Assembly: GCA_900467685.1 (NCBI GenBank)
Contig: UBQX01000003.1
Coordinates: 1-64,000, forward strand
Source of the DNA: Hyphomicrobiales bacterium
Lineage (GTDB): Bacteria > Pseudomonadota > Alphaproteobacteria > Rhizobiales > Rhizobiaceae
DNA: 64,000 nt
Direction: 5' to 3'
The notes under the pieces were generated by a model. That model saw nothing but the letters and a program-made list of their open reading frames with translations. It was not told the origin of the DNA and did not search any database. The translations under genes were made by a program, and so were the position numbers. Shown piece by piece: positions 55,381 through 63,420 of the stretch; the first letter of the stretch is position 1, and the number at the start of each line of letters is the position of its first letter.

Positions 55381-55779
55381 TCAAGTCCTCCGGTTAGGCG
55401 GCCTCAGTTCGGTCCGATCCAGAATGACCTTGTGATTGGCACTCCCGGTCGCGTCTGTTGGAACAATAAGGAGATAAAGGCGGTCGCTACGATATCCAAT
55501 CGTGACGTCTACGATGGAGGACGGGGTATCGTTGAAGCTCCATTTTCCTTTGCCCGACGCCAACATCCCCCCTGTCTCGGGGGCAAGTACCAACATCGCC
55601 CATCCTGCCTTGCTAAATACGGTAACCGTCTCACCGTATTGAATAATGGCAATCGACAGAGGTGACTCTCCGGAAGAACGCCAACGTCCTGCAAATAATT
55701 GGGCGGCATTCCCTGGAGAGATCGCCACGAGGAAAATCGCCATGCTGATGGAAAATGCTTTCACGATTGAACGCCACAT
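55381..55779 (-). CDS. Exported hypothetical protein (132 aa)
   Basis: Start ATG 55779 gives a clear signal peptide (MWRSIVKAFSISMAIFLVAISPGNAA). The mature part is small and beta-rich (LSIAIIQYGETVTVFSKAGWAML). No family recognised. It lies leftward with other exported proteins. Confidence 0.6.
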   Translation of the reverse strand: MWRSIVKAFSISMAIFLVAISPGNAAQLFAGRWRSSGESPLSIAIIQYGETVTVFSKAGWAMLVLAPETGGMLASGKGKWSFNDTPSSIVDVTIGYRSDRLYLLIVPTDATGSANHKVILDRTELRPPNRRT

Positions 55780-55828
55780 AAAACCCCTTCCAATAACCGC
55801 GTCTGGCAAGGTCGACTGCGTAAAACGA

Positions 55829-56098
55829 TCACGCCTGTGTGCCATTTTCAGACCGCAAGGCGTCTCGCATTTCCGTCACCGATGCTGCGAACTTTTCGAA
55901 CTCATTCGGATCGAACGGTAGAAACTGAGCGTTGCCGCGAGCTATTGACGCCAAGACAACATAGGCACCCGTGGCATCACGCTGCATTCTCAGGGACACC
56001 GTACAACTGCCGTCCATGATCTGAAGGTCAGACTTGCTGACGACCTGGCCTGTCAACACCCGCTTGAGCGACCTGAAAATTCCAACCATACTGCCCAT
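55829..56098 (-). CDS. Hypothetical protein (89 aa)
   Basis: Start near ATG 56098 or 56089 (MVGIFRSLKRVLTGQVV). A short beta/alpha protein with SCTVSLRMQRDATGAYVVLASI; no family recognised. The longer frame upstream runs into the phosphoesterase gene. Confidence 0.45.
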   Translation of the reverse strand: MGSMVGIFRSLKRVLTGQVVSKSDLQIMDGSCTVSLRMQRDATGAYVVLASIARGNAQFLPFDPNEFEKFAASVTEMRDALRSENGTQA

Positions 56099-56183
56099 CC
56101 GGACTTCTTGAGGAACTGACGTGTGACTACCTTGGTTGCATTGCGTAAGACATACGTCGCATTCCCACGCTGATGTTCGGGGC

Positions 56184-56996
56184 TCAGAGGTCAACCACGA
56201 GGCCAGGAATGAACCCGGTAAGTCCTCGCTCCTGTCTATAGCCTCTCGGATTGCATAGAACCCTTGTACCACCCTCCTGATAATCGAAGAAATGGTGCAC
56301 GTGGCCATGTATCCAATAATCTGGCTTCCCGATTTGGAAGACGCCGCTCAAATCTGAGGCGAATGCACCATTCGTCGGATCGCCGAGAAAAGCAGGATGA
56401 AGCGACCGTGCTAATGGCGCGTGATGCGACAGCACAACTGTTTTACCATCGAACGGGGTCGCCAATTCTTTGGCAATGAAATCTCGGCTCTCCACATGGC
56501 GAGCGATCAGCTCCTTGGCTGTTAACAAGCCAGGCATGCCGTCCTTGAACCAATCAGAGCGCAAGATGGCCCTGAAATCTGTCATGAGCTGCTTGCTTTT
56601 GCTAAGTGCCAGTGCCTTGCGCTCTGGCAACGGGAGTTCGCCACCCTCCCGGCCATGCTCAACCTCGAAATCAGTCCACAAGGTTGCGCCAATGATGCGG
56701 ACGCCATCGACGACAGTGGTTTCGTTTTCTAAAACGGTAATGTTTCGCCCGGCGTGGCGTCTAGCACTCTCAAGTGCTTCGTCGATTGAGGAGCCGTAAT
56801 AGTCGTGATTGCCGAGCACGCACACGACTGGCATGTGAGGCGATATGAACCGCCTTAGAAATTCCATTGATAACTCGGTGATACCCGAAATATCGCCTGC
56901 ACAGATGCAAATATCTGCTTCGGGGACCTCTAACTGGTCGAGTTGAGAATAAGCGACGTTAGTCGCATGGATGTCGCTGACGATCCAAGCCTTCAT
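56184..56996 (-). CDS. Metallophosphoesterase (270 aa)
   Basis: Cytosolic calcineurin-like phosphoesterase with all motifs: SDIHATN (D-x-H), AGDISGI, LGNHDYYG, LSHHAPL and HGHVHHF. Start ATG 56996 (MKAWIVSDIHAT) is preferred to a frame start at 57011. It is unrelated in sequence to the phosphoesterase at 43,130 beyond the motifs. About 65 nt upstream, on the same strand, ends the FtsH-like protease, so they may be one operon. Confidence 0.85.
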   Translation of the reverse strand: MKAWIVSDIHATNVAYSQLDQLEVPEADICICAGDISGITELSMEFLRRFISPHMPVVCVLGNHDYYGSSIDEALESARRHAGRNITVLENETTVVDGVRIIGATLWTDFEVEHGREGGELPLPERKALALSKSKQLMTDFRAILRSDWFKDGMPGLLTAKELIARHVESRDFIAKELATPFDGKTVVLSHHAPLARSLHPAFLGDPTNGAFASDLSGVFQIGKPDYWIHGHVHHFFDYQEGGTRVLCNPRGYRQERGLTGFIPGLVVDL

Positions 56997-57060
56997 TGAT
57001 GGCTCCTGCAATGTCTGGGTGGGGGAGTTGCGGCTTCAGCGATTGGACTATTGCGAAGCG

Positions 57061-59055
57061 CTATGAGGTGAGAGCCCGTGCAGGCCCCACAGGTTCAAGC
57101 AGCCTCTCCAAACGCTCTCCTGAGACGCGATGCTCTTTCTGAAGAGCGAGTGCTAAGTCCAAAACAACGTGCCAATGGGCTTTTAATGCGTCTTTCGACC
57201 TCTCGTATTCTGTCCTGAGTATGAAATTAATCTCTCGGTGAATTTCCGTACTGTGCTCAGGGAGGTGCCGTTCGAGAGGATCAAATGTTGTCCCGGGAAA
57301 AACACACAAAGAGCGCCCCATACCGAAAGAAGCGATCATTTGCCTTGCAATTTCAGACGTCTTCGCGAGATCGCTGCCGCTGGAGCCACCAGCGGATGTT
57401 GACTTATCGCCGAAGTGAATCTCTTCCGCGACTAACCCACCGAGCTGCATGGCAATATCGTCACGAAGTGAAGTTTCGCTTTGTATTATTCGAAGGGGCT
57501 TCGTGACGACCATGCGGCCGCTCAAGTTGTCCGTTCCGTCAATTATCGCGAGATCGGCCGGAGCAGCTTCTACCTCTACAATTTTTCCGACAGAAAACAG
57601 CTTTGCCAAGATGGCATGTCCTGCCTCGTGGATGCATATCCTCCAGACCTCGTCACCGCTCAAAGCTGGCGGAGTGGGTAATTGTTGCAGCAGGTCCTCG
57701 GATGAGACCTGGCGACCGTCAATTCGAGCACGCTGTTTTGCTCGACGTGCTAAATATTCGATATCCGCACCCGTTGCCCCCCGGAGTAAAGTGGCTGCGG
57801 TGCCGAGTGCCTCCTGGTCTAGGTCGGGCAGATAATACTGTAAGATTGATGCACGAGTATCGACGTTAGGCTTGGCTAGCTCCAAATGCTTTTCAAGCCG
57901 ACCGGGACGCAACAAAGCAGGATCGATTTTCTGATGAAAGTTCGATGCGCCGATTACGATCACGCCTTCGCGTTGCAAGCACCCATCCACGAGTTCCAGC
58001 AATCCGTTGACGACCTCGGAGCAGTAGTGAGCGTTTTCGCCCACAAATTGCGCCCGATCACCTATAGAATCCAATTCATCAACCAGCAGAACGGATGGTG
58101 CTTCACTCCGCGCCAGGGCGAAGTCAGAATGCATGCTCTTTAGCAAGTCACCTAAGTGTCCGGCACTTTGCCATTTTGCCAGTGAGGTGGCAATCAATGG
58201 CACTTCGAGATATTGAGCCAAGGATGCAGCGAAGGTTGATTTTCCTGTCCCAGGTGGACCATAGACCAGCACCCCTTTATCAATTTCCTTCCACGCCAGC
58301 GTTCCGGCGCGCCACGACATAAGGTCTTGACGAAGGTGTTCCGCCCAACTGTGAGCTTCGCCAAATGCTTGCATCGGTAGGATTTTGGCTGATGCTTCGG
58401 ATTTCTTTGTCAGATGCCGCAGACGTTCAATAACCGGAGAAGCCGAGCGACCTTTCCGGAACGCCGCATCTATAAAGGTGGAAGGATTTTTGCGCAAAAA
58501 TTCCTTGTCGACGTCGTTGATGACGCCAGTGTCCAATACCGTTGTCAACGCATCCAGATGTCGATCTGACACGGGTTCAAGTGAGACGATCATGTCGGCG
58601 GCAGCTTCGATTTCCGGGTGCAGCTGAGTGCCGGAGTGGGCGAACACGAGGACCTTGGTTGAAGCTAAAACTTCCTCTGGGTTAAAATCCCAGCGGCGCT
58701 TTCTATCCCGGAGCTTGGGGTGGCTAAATATTGCCAGGAAATCTGGCTTGCGGCCGTCATTGTACAAGCATGCCTTCGCGCACCGTTCGATATCATCAAG
58801 CGACCATGTCGGTGGGACGACAACCAAAAGCACGAAATTTGGACTTGTCAGAAAATCTTTGCAGCTGCGCAACAGTCTTACGATTGCGCAACAGCAAAGA
58901 AACAGTCGTGGTGATTTCGGTAGTATTTTAACTGCCGCGTTCCGGCTCAACTCCAGGTGAGTGGGGTGCTGCCGGTGTTTTTCGGCCTCAGAAGCCTTGC
59001 GAGCCGTTTTCATAAGTTGGCCAGCTTTCTCCACAAAATCATCAAGGGCGTTCAT
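57061..59055 (-). CDS. Soluble FtsH-like AAA metalloprotease (664 aa)
   Basis: AAA ATPase with Walker A GPPGTGKS (266-273), Walker B LLVDELDSI (about 323-331) and pore/second region ending near RPGRLEKHLEL, followed by an M41 peptidase domain: zinc motif HEAGH (476-480) and the third ligand Asp about 562 in SGSDLAKT. FtsH proteins normally have two N-terminal membrane spans; here only one weak hydrophobic patch (LLVVVPP) is seen and the ~240-aa N-terminal domain differs. It is therefore a cytosolic FtsH relative likely to degrade specific targets. Its ATG overlaps the stop of a small upstream gene (ATGA). Similar pairs occur in mobile DNA of rhizobia; a conflict role is inferred. Confidence 0.85.
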   Translation of the reverse strand: MNALDDFVEKAGQLMKTARKASEAEKHRQHPTHLELSRNAAVKILPKSPRLFLCCCAIVRLLRSCKDFLTSPNFVLLVVVPPTWSLDDIERCAKACLYNDGRKPDFLAIFSHPKLRDRKRRWDFNPEEVLASTKVLVFAHSGTQLHPEIEAAADMIVSLEPVSDRHLDALTTVLDTGVINDVDKEFLRKNPSTFIDAAFRKGRSASPVIERLRHLTKKSEASAKILPMQAFGEAHSWAEHLRQDLMSWRAGTLAWKEIDKGVLVYGPPGTGKSTFAASLAQYLEVPLIATSLAKWQSAGHLGDLLKSMHSDFALARSEAPSVLLVDELDSIGDRAQFVGENAHYCSEVVNGLLELVDGCLQREGVIVIGASNFHQKIDPALLRPGRLEKHLELAKPNVDTRASILQYYLPDLDQEALGTAATLLRGATGADIEYLARRAKQRARIDGRQVSSEDLLQQLPTPPALSGDEVWRICIHEAGHAILAKLFSVGKIVEVEAAPADLAIIDGTDNLSGRMVVTKPLRIIQSETSLRDDIAMQLGGLVAEEIHFGDKSTSAGGSSGSDLAKTSEIARQMIASFGMGRSLCVFPGTTFDPLERHLPEHSTEIHREINFILRTEYERSKDALKAHWHVVLDLALALQKEHRVSGERLERLLEPVGPARALTS

Positions 59056-59382
59056 TGATCAGCATCCGGAGTTTTGGAAGCAGGCTCTCCGAGGCGGTAC
59101 CACCTGTTTTGTGAACGGGCCAGCCGATGCTCTAAGCTCCAGCAAATCAGCTCGGTAGTGATGCCAATATGCCCATCTGAAATGGTGGGATGTCCGCACA
59201 TCCGACCAATCAGAACTGGCACCGCGCGACGGGCGACGGCCCACTGTGAAATGGTAGTTTTTGTGGTGACCGCTTGTGGCCCAAGATTGCCGTAAATCTC
59301 TAGGTCATCCGCTAGCCTTCGAAGAGAGCTGATCAGCTCTTCTGTGCTGCTCTCCGGCGTGTTGGGAAACTCATTCCACATA
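59052..59382 (-). CDS. Small partner of the FtsH-like protease (109 aa)
   Basis: Starts MWNEFPNTPESSTEELISSLRRLADDLEIYG; no family recognised. Helical N-terminus and several conserved-looking Arg/Cys/Trp residues (IGRMCGHPTISDGHIG, ICWSLEHRLAR). Stop overlaps the protease ATG, so the two are translationally coupled. It could be an adaptor or a substrate/toxin controlled by the protease. The XRE gene lies divergent, 143 bp away. Confidence 0.6.
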
Positions 59383-59458
59383 TTCCACCTCACGATTCGA
59401 TTTCCTCGTCGAGCTAGACGACTCGACTTTCAAAAAAAGAAAACATTCTTTCGTTTGA

Positions 59459-59492
59459 GTCAACATTGTTTTCTATTTTCGCAAATGTTGAC
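59459..59492. promoter_or_regulatory. GTCAACAT-N18-ATGTTGAC operator-like dyad
   Basis: Perfect 8-bp half-sites with an 18-bp AT-rich spacer, exactly between the divergent protease-partner gene and the XRE gene. Very likely a binding site of the XRE protein controlling both directions. Confidence 0.6.
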
Positions 59493-59524
59493 AGACCTTT
59501 TTTGAGGTGCGCATTTTCCGAATT

Positions 59525-59803
59525 ATGGACATCAATTATTCGCCAGAAATGTTGAGGGCTGCGAGAGCTTTGCTCGGGCTTGATGCTCGTGAATTCGCTG
59601 CCATCGTGAATATTTCTCCGCCCACTCTTCGTAATGCTGAAAGCGGGAAAAGGAACGTGTCTTTGGACACAATTGAGCGAATTCAAGCTAAGTATGAAGA
59701 GCTTGGAATAGAGTTCACGCTCGCAGGACCTGGATACGGCGCTGGCGTGAGGTGGAAGGTTCCTAAACCCAAGTCACGGAAAAAAAATTCTATCCGCTCC
59801 TAA
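59525..59803 (+). CDS. XRE-family HTH regulator (92 aa)
   Basis: Start ATG 59525 (MDINYSPEMLRAARALLGLD). Helix-turn-helix about residues 17-45 (DAREFAAIVNISPPTLRNAESGKRNVS). Typical small XRE repressor, divergent from the FtsH-like protease operon. It is also the last island gene and reads towards folA, so its transcript might supply folA expression. Confidence 0.82.
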   Translation: MDINYSPEMLRAARALLGLDAREFAAIVNISPPTLRNAESGKRNVSLDTIERIQAKYEELGIEFTLAGPGYGAGVRWKVPKPKSRKKNSIRS

Positions 59804-60099
59804 ATTGTACTGAACCGTTCCTTCGATGAAAATACATGTTTGCCTCAAAGCCCAGAGGGTCCTGGTCGGCTGATCGCCGATATAGAGACGGCCTGTGGCC
59901 GTCACATTATTTTATTAGAAAGACTGACTTTCGGCTTAGCGGTGATCACGCCGGTCAGTCTTTCTAATCGATGCGGAATCCGCCTTAAGGCGGATACTTT
60001 ATTCCTGGCGCTATCGCGCAAAACTCCGTCGGCTGCTTGCGCAATTTACGAACGTCGGCGATGCTGAAGTGATGAAGGTTGCGCCGAATGAGGTACCAA
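59804..60099. other. Structured noncoding DNA at island right end
   Basis: About 300 bp without a gene, holding three strong dyads: GACGGCC-TGT-GGCCGTC (59887-59903) followed by ACATTATTTTATT, which could terminate transcription; ATTAGAAAGACTGAC (59914-59928) matched by GTCAGTCTTTCTAAT (59954-59968), a perfect 15-bp stem; and the perfect 18-bp palindrome ATCCGCCTTAAGGCGGAT (59978-59995). They lie 120-240 bp inside the right inverted repeat. Accessory recombination or excision sites, or an oriT-like structure, are possible. Confidence 0.6.
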
Positions 60100-60402
60100 A
60101 TGAACATAAAAACTGATGATGTCGGAAAACCGTTCAACATCGCGTCCTATGCACTGCTGACGATGATGGTCGCCCAGGTCACAGGTCTTCGCCCCGGCGA
60201 TTTCGTCCACACGTTCGGCGACGCCCATCTCTATCACAACCATTTCGAACAGGCTGAAACCCAGCTGAAGCGGGAGCCCAAGCCGCTGCCGTTCATGAAG
60301 ATCAATCCCGACGTGAAGGATATTTTCTCCTTCAGGTTCGAGGATTTTGAGCTGGTCGGCTATGAGGCCGACGCGACGATCAAGGCGCCGATTGCGGTAT
60401 GA
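60100..60402 (+). pseudogene. thyA: Host thymidylate synthase, 3' part
   Basis: From CCGTTC at 60130 the host ThyA resumes as [23 protein letters not shown] and [12 protein letters not shown] to the final APIAV. An island ATG at 60100 ([11 protein letters not shown]) puts it in frame, so a 100-aa fragment could be made but would lack the catalytic cysteine. Its stop overlaps the folA ATG (ATGA at 60399-60402), which shows the original thyA-folA operon. Confidence 0.93.
60117..60135 (+). repeat. Right end: 13-bp inverted repeat plus core CCGTTC
   Basis: TGATGTCGGAAAA (60117-60129) is the exact reverse complement of the left end, and CCGTTC (60130-60135) resumes the thyA frame with AACATCGCG. 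The core differs from the left copy by one base, at a wobble position of the proline codon, so the original thyA can be rebuilt with either. Confidence 0.85.
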
Positions 60403-60914
60403 CAAAGCCGCTCATCTCCATGATTGCCGCCGTGGCGGAGAATGGTGTGATCGGACGGGACAATGATCTGCCCTGGCACATGTCCACGGATCTGAAGCGC
60501 TTCAAGGCGATGACGATGGGCAAGCCGCTGGTCATCGGGCGGAAGAATCTCGAGAGCTTTCCGCGGCTTCTTCCAGGTCGGCCGCATGTGGTGATCACGC
60601 GGGACCAGTCTTATGCCCGCGAAGGGGTGCATGTGGTGCATTCCTTCGAGGCGGCAATTGCCAAGGCTTCCGCATTGGCTGCGGAGGCGGGTGTTGGTGA
60701 AATCTGCATTGCCGGTGGTGGTGAGATCTACCGTCTCGGCATGCCGGTCGCGGACGTGCTTCACATCACCCATGTCGAGGCAGATATTGAAGGCGACACG
60801 GTCTTCCCGGACATCGATCCTGCCATATGGGAAGCCGAACAGGTCGGCCGCATGGAGGCAGGCGAAAAGGACGACTATTCAGCGCGTTTCGTCACGTATT
60901 CTCGCCGAAAATAA
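60399..60914 (+). CDS. folA: Dihydrofolate reductase (171 aa)
   Basis: Reduces dihydrofolate to tetrahydrofolate, replenishing the cofactor consumed by thymidylate synthase. Motifs: [52 protein letters not shown] and the final FVTYSRRK. It begins within the overlap with the thyA stop. Since the island breaks the operon, expression now must come from island transcripts or a local promoter; none was clear. Family and start are certain. Confidence 0.95.
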   Translation: MTKPLISMIAAVAENGVIGRDNDLPWHMSTDLKRFKAMTMGKPLVIGRKNLESFPRLLPGRPHVVITRDQSYAREGVHVVHSFEAAIAKASALAAEAGVGEICIAGGGEIYRLGMPVADVLHITHVEADIEGDTVFPDIDPAIWEAEQVGRMEAGEKDDYSARFVTYSRRK

Positions 60915-60966
60915 ACCTTCCCTGCGGCAATTTGCATCTTCGGTACGTGAAACGTGACAGGCTGCA

Positions 60967-60995
60967 TTGAAACCATGTGCTGCGATACCTATAAA
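60967..60995 (+). promoter_or_regulatory. Sigma70-type promoter for hflKC
   Basis: TTGAAA (60967-60972) and TATAAA (60990-60995) with a 17-bp spacer, about 60 bp before the hflK ATG. It would drive the hflK-hflC-DUF2065 operon independently of folA. Confidence 0.65.
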
Positions 60996-61056
60996 CTGTC
61001 ACCATAAGACGAGGGTGGGGGGAAACGTCTCTTGCCCGTAACAGCAAGAGGACTTG

Positions 61057-62160
61057 ATGCCCTGGAGCAATCAGAATGGCGGCGGCGGCCCATGGGGCGG
61101 CGGCGGTGGTGGCGGTAACGGCAACGGGAAGGGCCCATGGGGCTCCGGACCAAACCGGCCGGGTAACGGAAACAATCCGCCCGAGCTCGATGAAATCATC
61201 CGGCGCAGCCAGGACAGCCTGAAACGCATGATCCCCGGTGGATCGGGCAGCGGTGGACTGGTGCTTCTCGGCGTCGTGGTGGTTGCAGCCCTCTGGCTCT
61301 TCCAGTCCATCTATACCGTGCAGCCGGACGAGCGTGGCGTCGTTTCGCGCTTCGGCGTTCCGAAGAATGAAGTCTCGATGCCGGGCCTGCATTTCCATCT
61401 GTGGCCGATCGAACGTGTCGAACTGGTCAAGGTGACCGAACAGCAGGCCAATATCGGCGCTAAATCCGGCTCGAACAGCGATGCGGGCCTGATGCTTTCG
61501 GGTGACCAGAACATCGTCAACGTGCAGTTCTCGGTTCTTTTTGCCGTGACCGATCCGCGCGCCTATCTCTTCAACGTGGAGGACCCGCGCGACACGCTGC
61601 AGCAGGTCGCCGAGAGCGCCATGCGTGAAGTCGTAGGCTCGCGTCCCGTGCAGGACGTCTTCCGCGACAACCGTCAGGCCGTTTCCGAAGAGGTCAAGAC
61701 CATCATCCAGGCGACGCTCGACGCCTACAAGACGGGTATTTCGATCCGCACGGTCGCAATCGAAGATGCAGCTCCGCCGCGTGAAGTGGCCGATGCCTTC
61801 GACGAAGTGCAGCGCGCCGAACAGGACGAAGACCGTTTCGTCGAGGAAGCCAACAGATACGCCAACCAGAAGCTTGGCCGCGCCCGCGGTGAAGCCTCGC
61901 AGATCCGTGAAGAGGCTGCGGCTTACAAGGACCGCGTCGTGAAGGAAGCGGAAGGCGAGGCCGCGCGCTTCACCTCCATCTACACGGAATATGCGAAGGC
62001 TCCTGAGGTGACGCGCGAGCGCATGTATCTGGAAACCATGGAAGGTGTGATGAAGTCGAGCAAGAAGATCGTCATGGATGGCCAGGCCGGCCAGTCTGTG
62101 CCGTATCTCTCGCTCAATGAACTGATCACCAGAAACACGTCGAAGGGAGAGACGAAATGA
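61057..62160 (+). CDS. hflK: HflK, SPFH-domain membrane protein
   Basis: Subunit of the HflKC complex that surrounds and modulates the FtsH protease at the inner membrane. A glycine-rich N-terminus, then one membrane span (about residues 65-85, LVLLGVVVVAALWLFQSIY), then the SPFH/prohibitin domain (VQPDERGVVSRFGVPKNEV, LSGDQNIVNVQFSVLFAVTDPRAY) and a coiled coil. ATG 61057 is preferred to the TTG one codon earlier. It overlaps hflC by ATGA. Confidence 0.95.
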   Translation: MPWSNQNGGGGPWGGGGGGGNGNGKGPWGSGPNRPGNGNNPPELDEIIRRSQDSLKRMIPGGSGSGGLVLLGVVVVAALWLFQSIYTVQPDERGVVSRFGVPKNEVSMPGLHFHLWPIERVELVKVTEQQANIGAKSGSNSDAGLMLSGDQNIVNVQFSVLFAVTDPRAYLFNVEDPRDTLQQVAESAMREVVGSRPVQDVFRDNRQAVSEEVKTIIQATLDAYKTGISIRTVAIEDAAPPREVADAFDEVQRAEQDEDRFVEEANRYANQKLGRARGEASQIREEAAAYKDRVVKEAEGEAARFTSIYTEYAKAPEVTRERMYLETMEGVMKSSKKIVMDGQAGQSVPYLSLNELITRNTSKGETK

Positions 62161-63107
62161 ACAGCAATCGTCTTTCCATCGGCATCGTCGTCGCGGCTCT
62201 GATTGCGCTCATCGCCTATTCGTCCGTCTTCGTCGTCGGTGCCCGCGAGCAGGCGCTCGTCATCCGTTTCGGCAAGATCCAGTCGGTCAAGACCGATCCG
62301 GGCATCTATTTCAAGCTGCCGTTCTCGTTCCTGGATGCCGACCGTGTTCAGTATGTCAGCGAACAGGCCCTGCGCTTCGACCTCGACAACATCCGTGTCC
62401 AGGTTAAGGGCGGCAAGTTCTATGAAGTCGATGCCTTCATCGTCTACAAGATCACCGATGCGCAGCTGTTCCGTGAGGCCGTTTCGGGCGACCGCACCTC
62501 GGCAGAGTCGCGGCTCCGGACACGTCTGGATGCTTCGCTGCGCCGCGTTTACGGTCTTCGTGGCTTCGAATCCGCACTGTCGCAGGAGCGCAGCGCCATG
62601 ATGCAGGAGGTCCGCACGGACCTCAAGAACGACGCTGGCGCGCTGGGTCTGTCGATCCTCGACGTTCGCATCCGCCGCACCGACCTGACGCGCGAAGTCT
62701 CGCAGCAGACCTTCGACCGCATGAAGGCCGAGCGTCTGGCCGAGGCTGAACTGATCCGCGCCCGCGGTGTGCAGGAGCGGCAGCGCCGCGAAGCCATTGC
62801 CGACCGTCAGGTTGTCGAAATCGTTGCCGATGCACGGCGCGAGTCGGAAATCCTGCGAGGCGAGGGCGATGGCCAGCGCAGTGCGATCTTCGCCGAAGCT
62901 TACGGCAAGGATCCGGCCTTCTTCGAATTCTACCGTTCGATGAATGCCTATCGCAACAGCCTGGCAAGCCCGGATACCAATCTGGTTCTGTCGCCCACCT
63001 CTGATTTCTTCCGCTATTTCAATGATGCGGGCGGAAAGAAGAAGCTGGACGAGCGGCTTCCGCCGGATGCCGGCAAGGCTCCGCAAGCGCCGGCTGCCCA
63101 GCAGTGA
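62157..63107 (+). CDS. hflC: HflC, partner of HflK
   Basis: SPFH protein with one N-terminal membrane span (SIGIVVAALIALIAYSSVFVV), SPFH core (REQALVIRFGKIQSVKTDPGIYFKLPF) and a coiled coil rich in Ala/Arg/Glu. It forms the HflKC complex with the upstream product. Start overlaps the hflK stop; its own stop overlaps the DUF2065 gene. A Pro/Ala-rich tail ends the protein. Confidence 0.95.
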   Translation: MNSNRLSIGIVVAALIALIAYSSVFVVGAREQALVIRFGKIQSVKTDPGIYFKLPFSFLDADRVQYVSEQALRFDLDNIRVQVKGGKFYEVDAFIVYKITDAQLFREAVSGDRTSAESRLRTRLDASLRRVYGLRGFESALSQERSAMMQEVRTDLKNDAGALGLSILDVRIRRTDLTREVSQQTFDRMKAERLAEAELIRARGVQERQRREAIADRQVVEIVADARRESEILRGEGDGQRSAIFAEAYGKDPAFFEFYRSMNAYRNSLASPDTNLVLSPTSDFFRYFNDAGGKKKLDERLPPDAGKAPQAPAAQQ

Positions 63108-63298
63108 GCACGCTTGCCACCGATTTTATGATCGGTTTCGCATTCTTCCTGATCATCGAGGGGCTGGCCTACGCGCTGGCCCCTCGGCTTATCAAGCGCA
63201 TGGCCGAGCAGCTTCCAGCGATGCCGGAGGAGCGCCTGCGCATTTTCGGAATAGTCGTGCTCGCCGCTGGTGTCGGGCTGGTGTGGCTGCTTCGCTGA
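63104..63298 (+). CDS. DUF2065 family membrane protein (64 aa)
   Basis: Small protein with two membrane segments (FMIGFAFFLIIEGLAYALAP and FGIVVLAAGVGLVWLLR). It starts at GTG 63104, overlapping hflC. DUF2065 proteins follow hflC in many proteobacteria; the function is unknown, presumably tied to HflKC or the downstream protease. Confidence 0.85.
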   Translation: MSTLATDFMIGFAFFLIIEGLAYALAPRLIKRMAEQLPAMPEERLRIFGIVVLAAGVGLVWLLR

Positions 63299-63420
63299 TC
63301 AGACGGATGCTCACAGAAACGCCACTTTACCCGGAAGGATGGTGGCGATAACAAGAGCGACCTGCTTCATCACATGCGCCGGCGATTTGCGGGCGCGATC
63401 TCCAACGGGAGAAATGCCGC

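Larger units (their letters stand above)
21149..60129 (+). mobile_element. About 39-kb integrative island inside thyA
   Basis: The host thyA frame is interrupted between the codons for VPF and NIASY. The inserted DNA starts TTTTCCGACATCA (21149-21161) and ends with its exact reverse complement TGATGTCGGAAAA (60117-60129). It carries its own complete thymidylate synthase as first gene, then a recombinase module, and then defence-like, regulatory and exported cargo. Base use is visibly more AT-rich than the flanks. No conjugation, replication or phage structural genes were recognised, so it would be mobilisable or transposon-like and not a full conjugative element. Both junctions are read directly from sequence; mobility is inferred. 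Confidence 0.92.

Noticed and set aside
55187-55435. An 82-aa plus-strand frame between leftward genes
   Set aside because: Weak start, no family, and the last part is antisense to the exported hypothetical gene; not enough support for a gene.
21149-60129. Integrative conjugative element or prophage
   Set aside because: No relaxase, type IV secretion, capsid, terminase or tail genes were recognised.
20621-60402. Interruption of thyA by an intron, as in phage T4 td
   Set aside because: The insert is 39 kb with inverted-repeat ends, recombinase genes and its own thyA; no intron features are visible.
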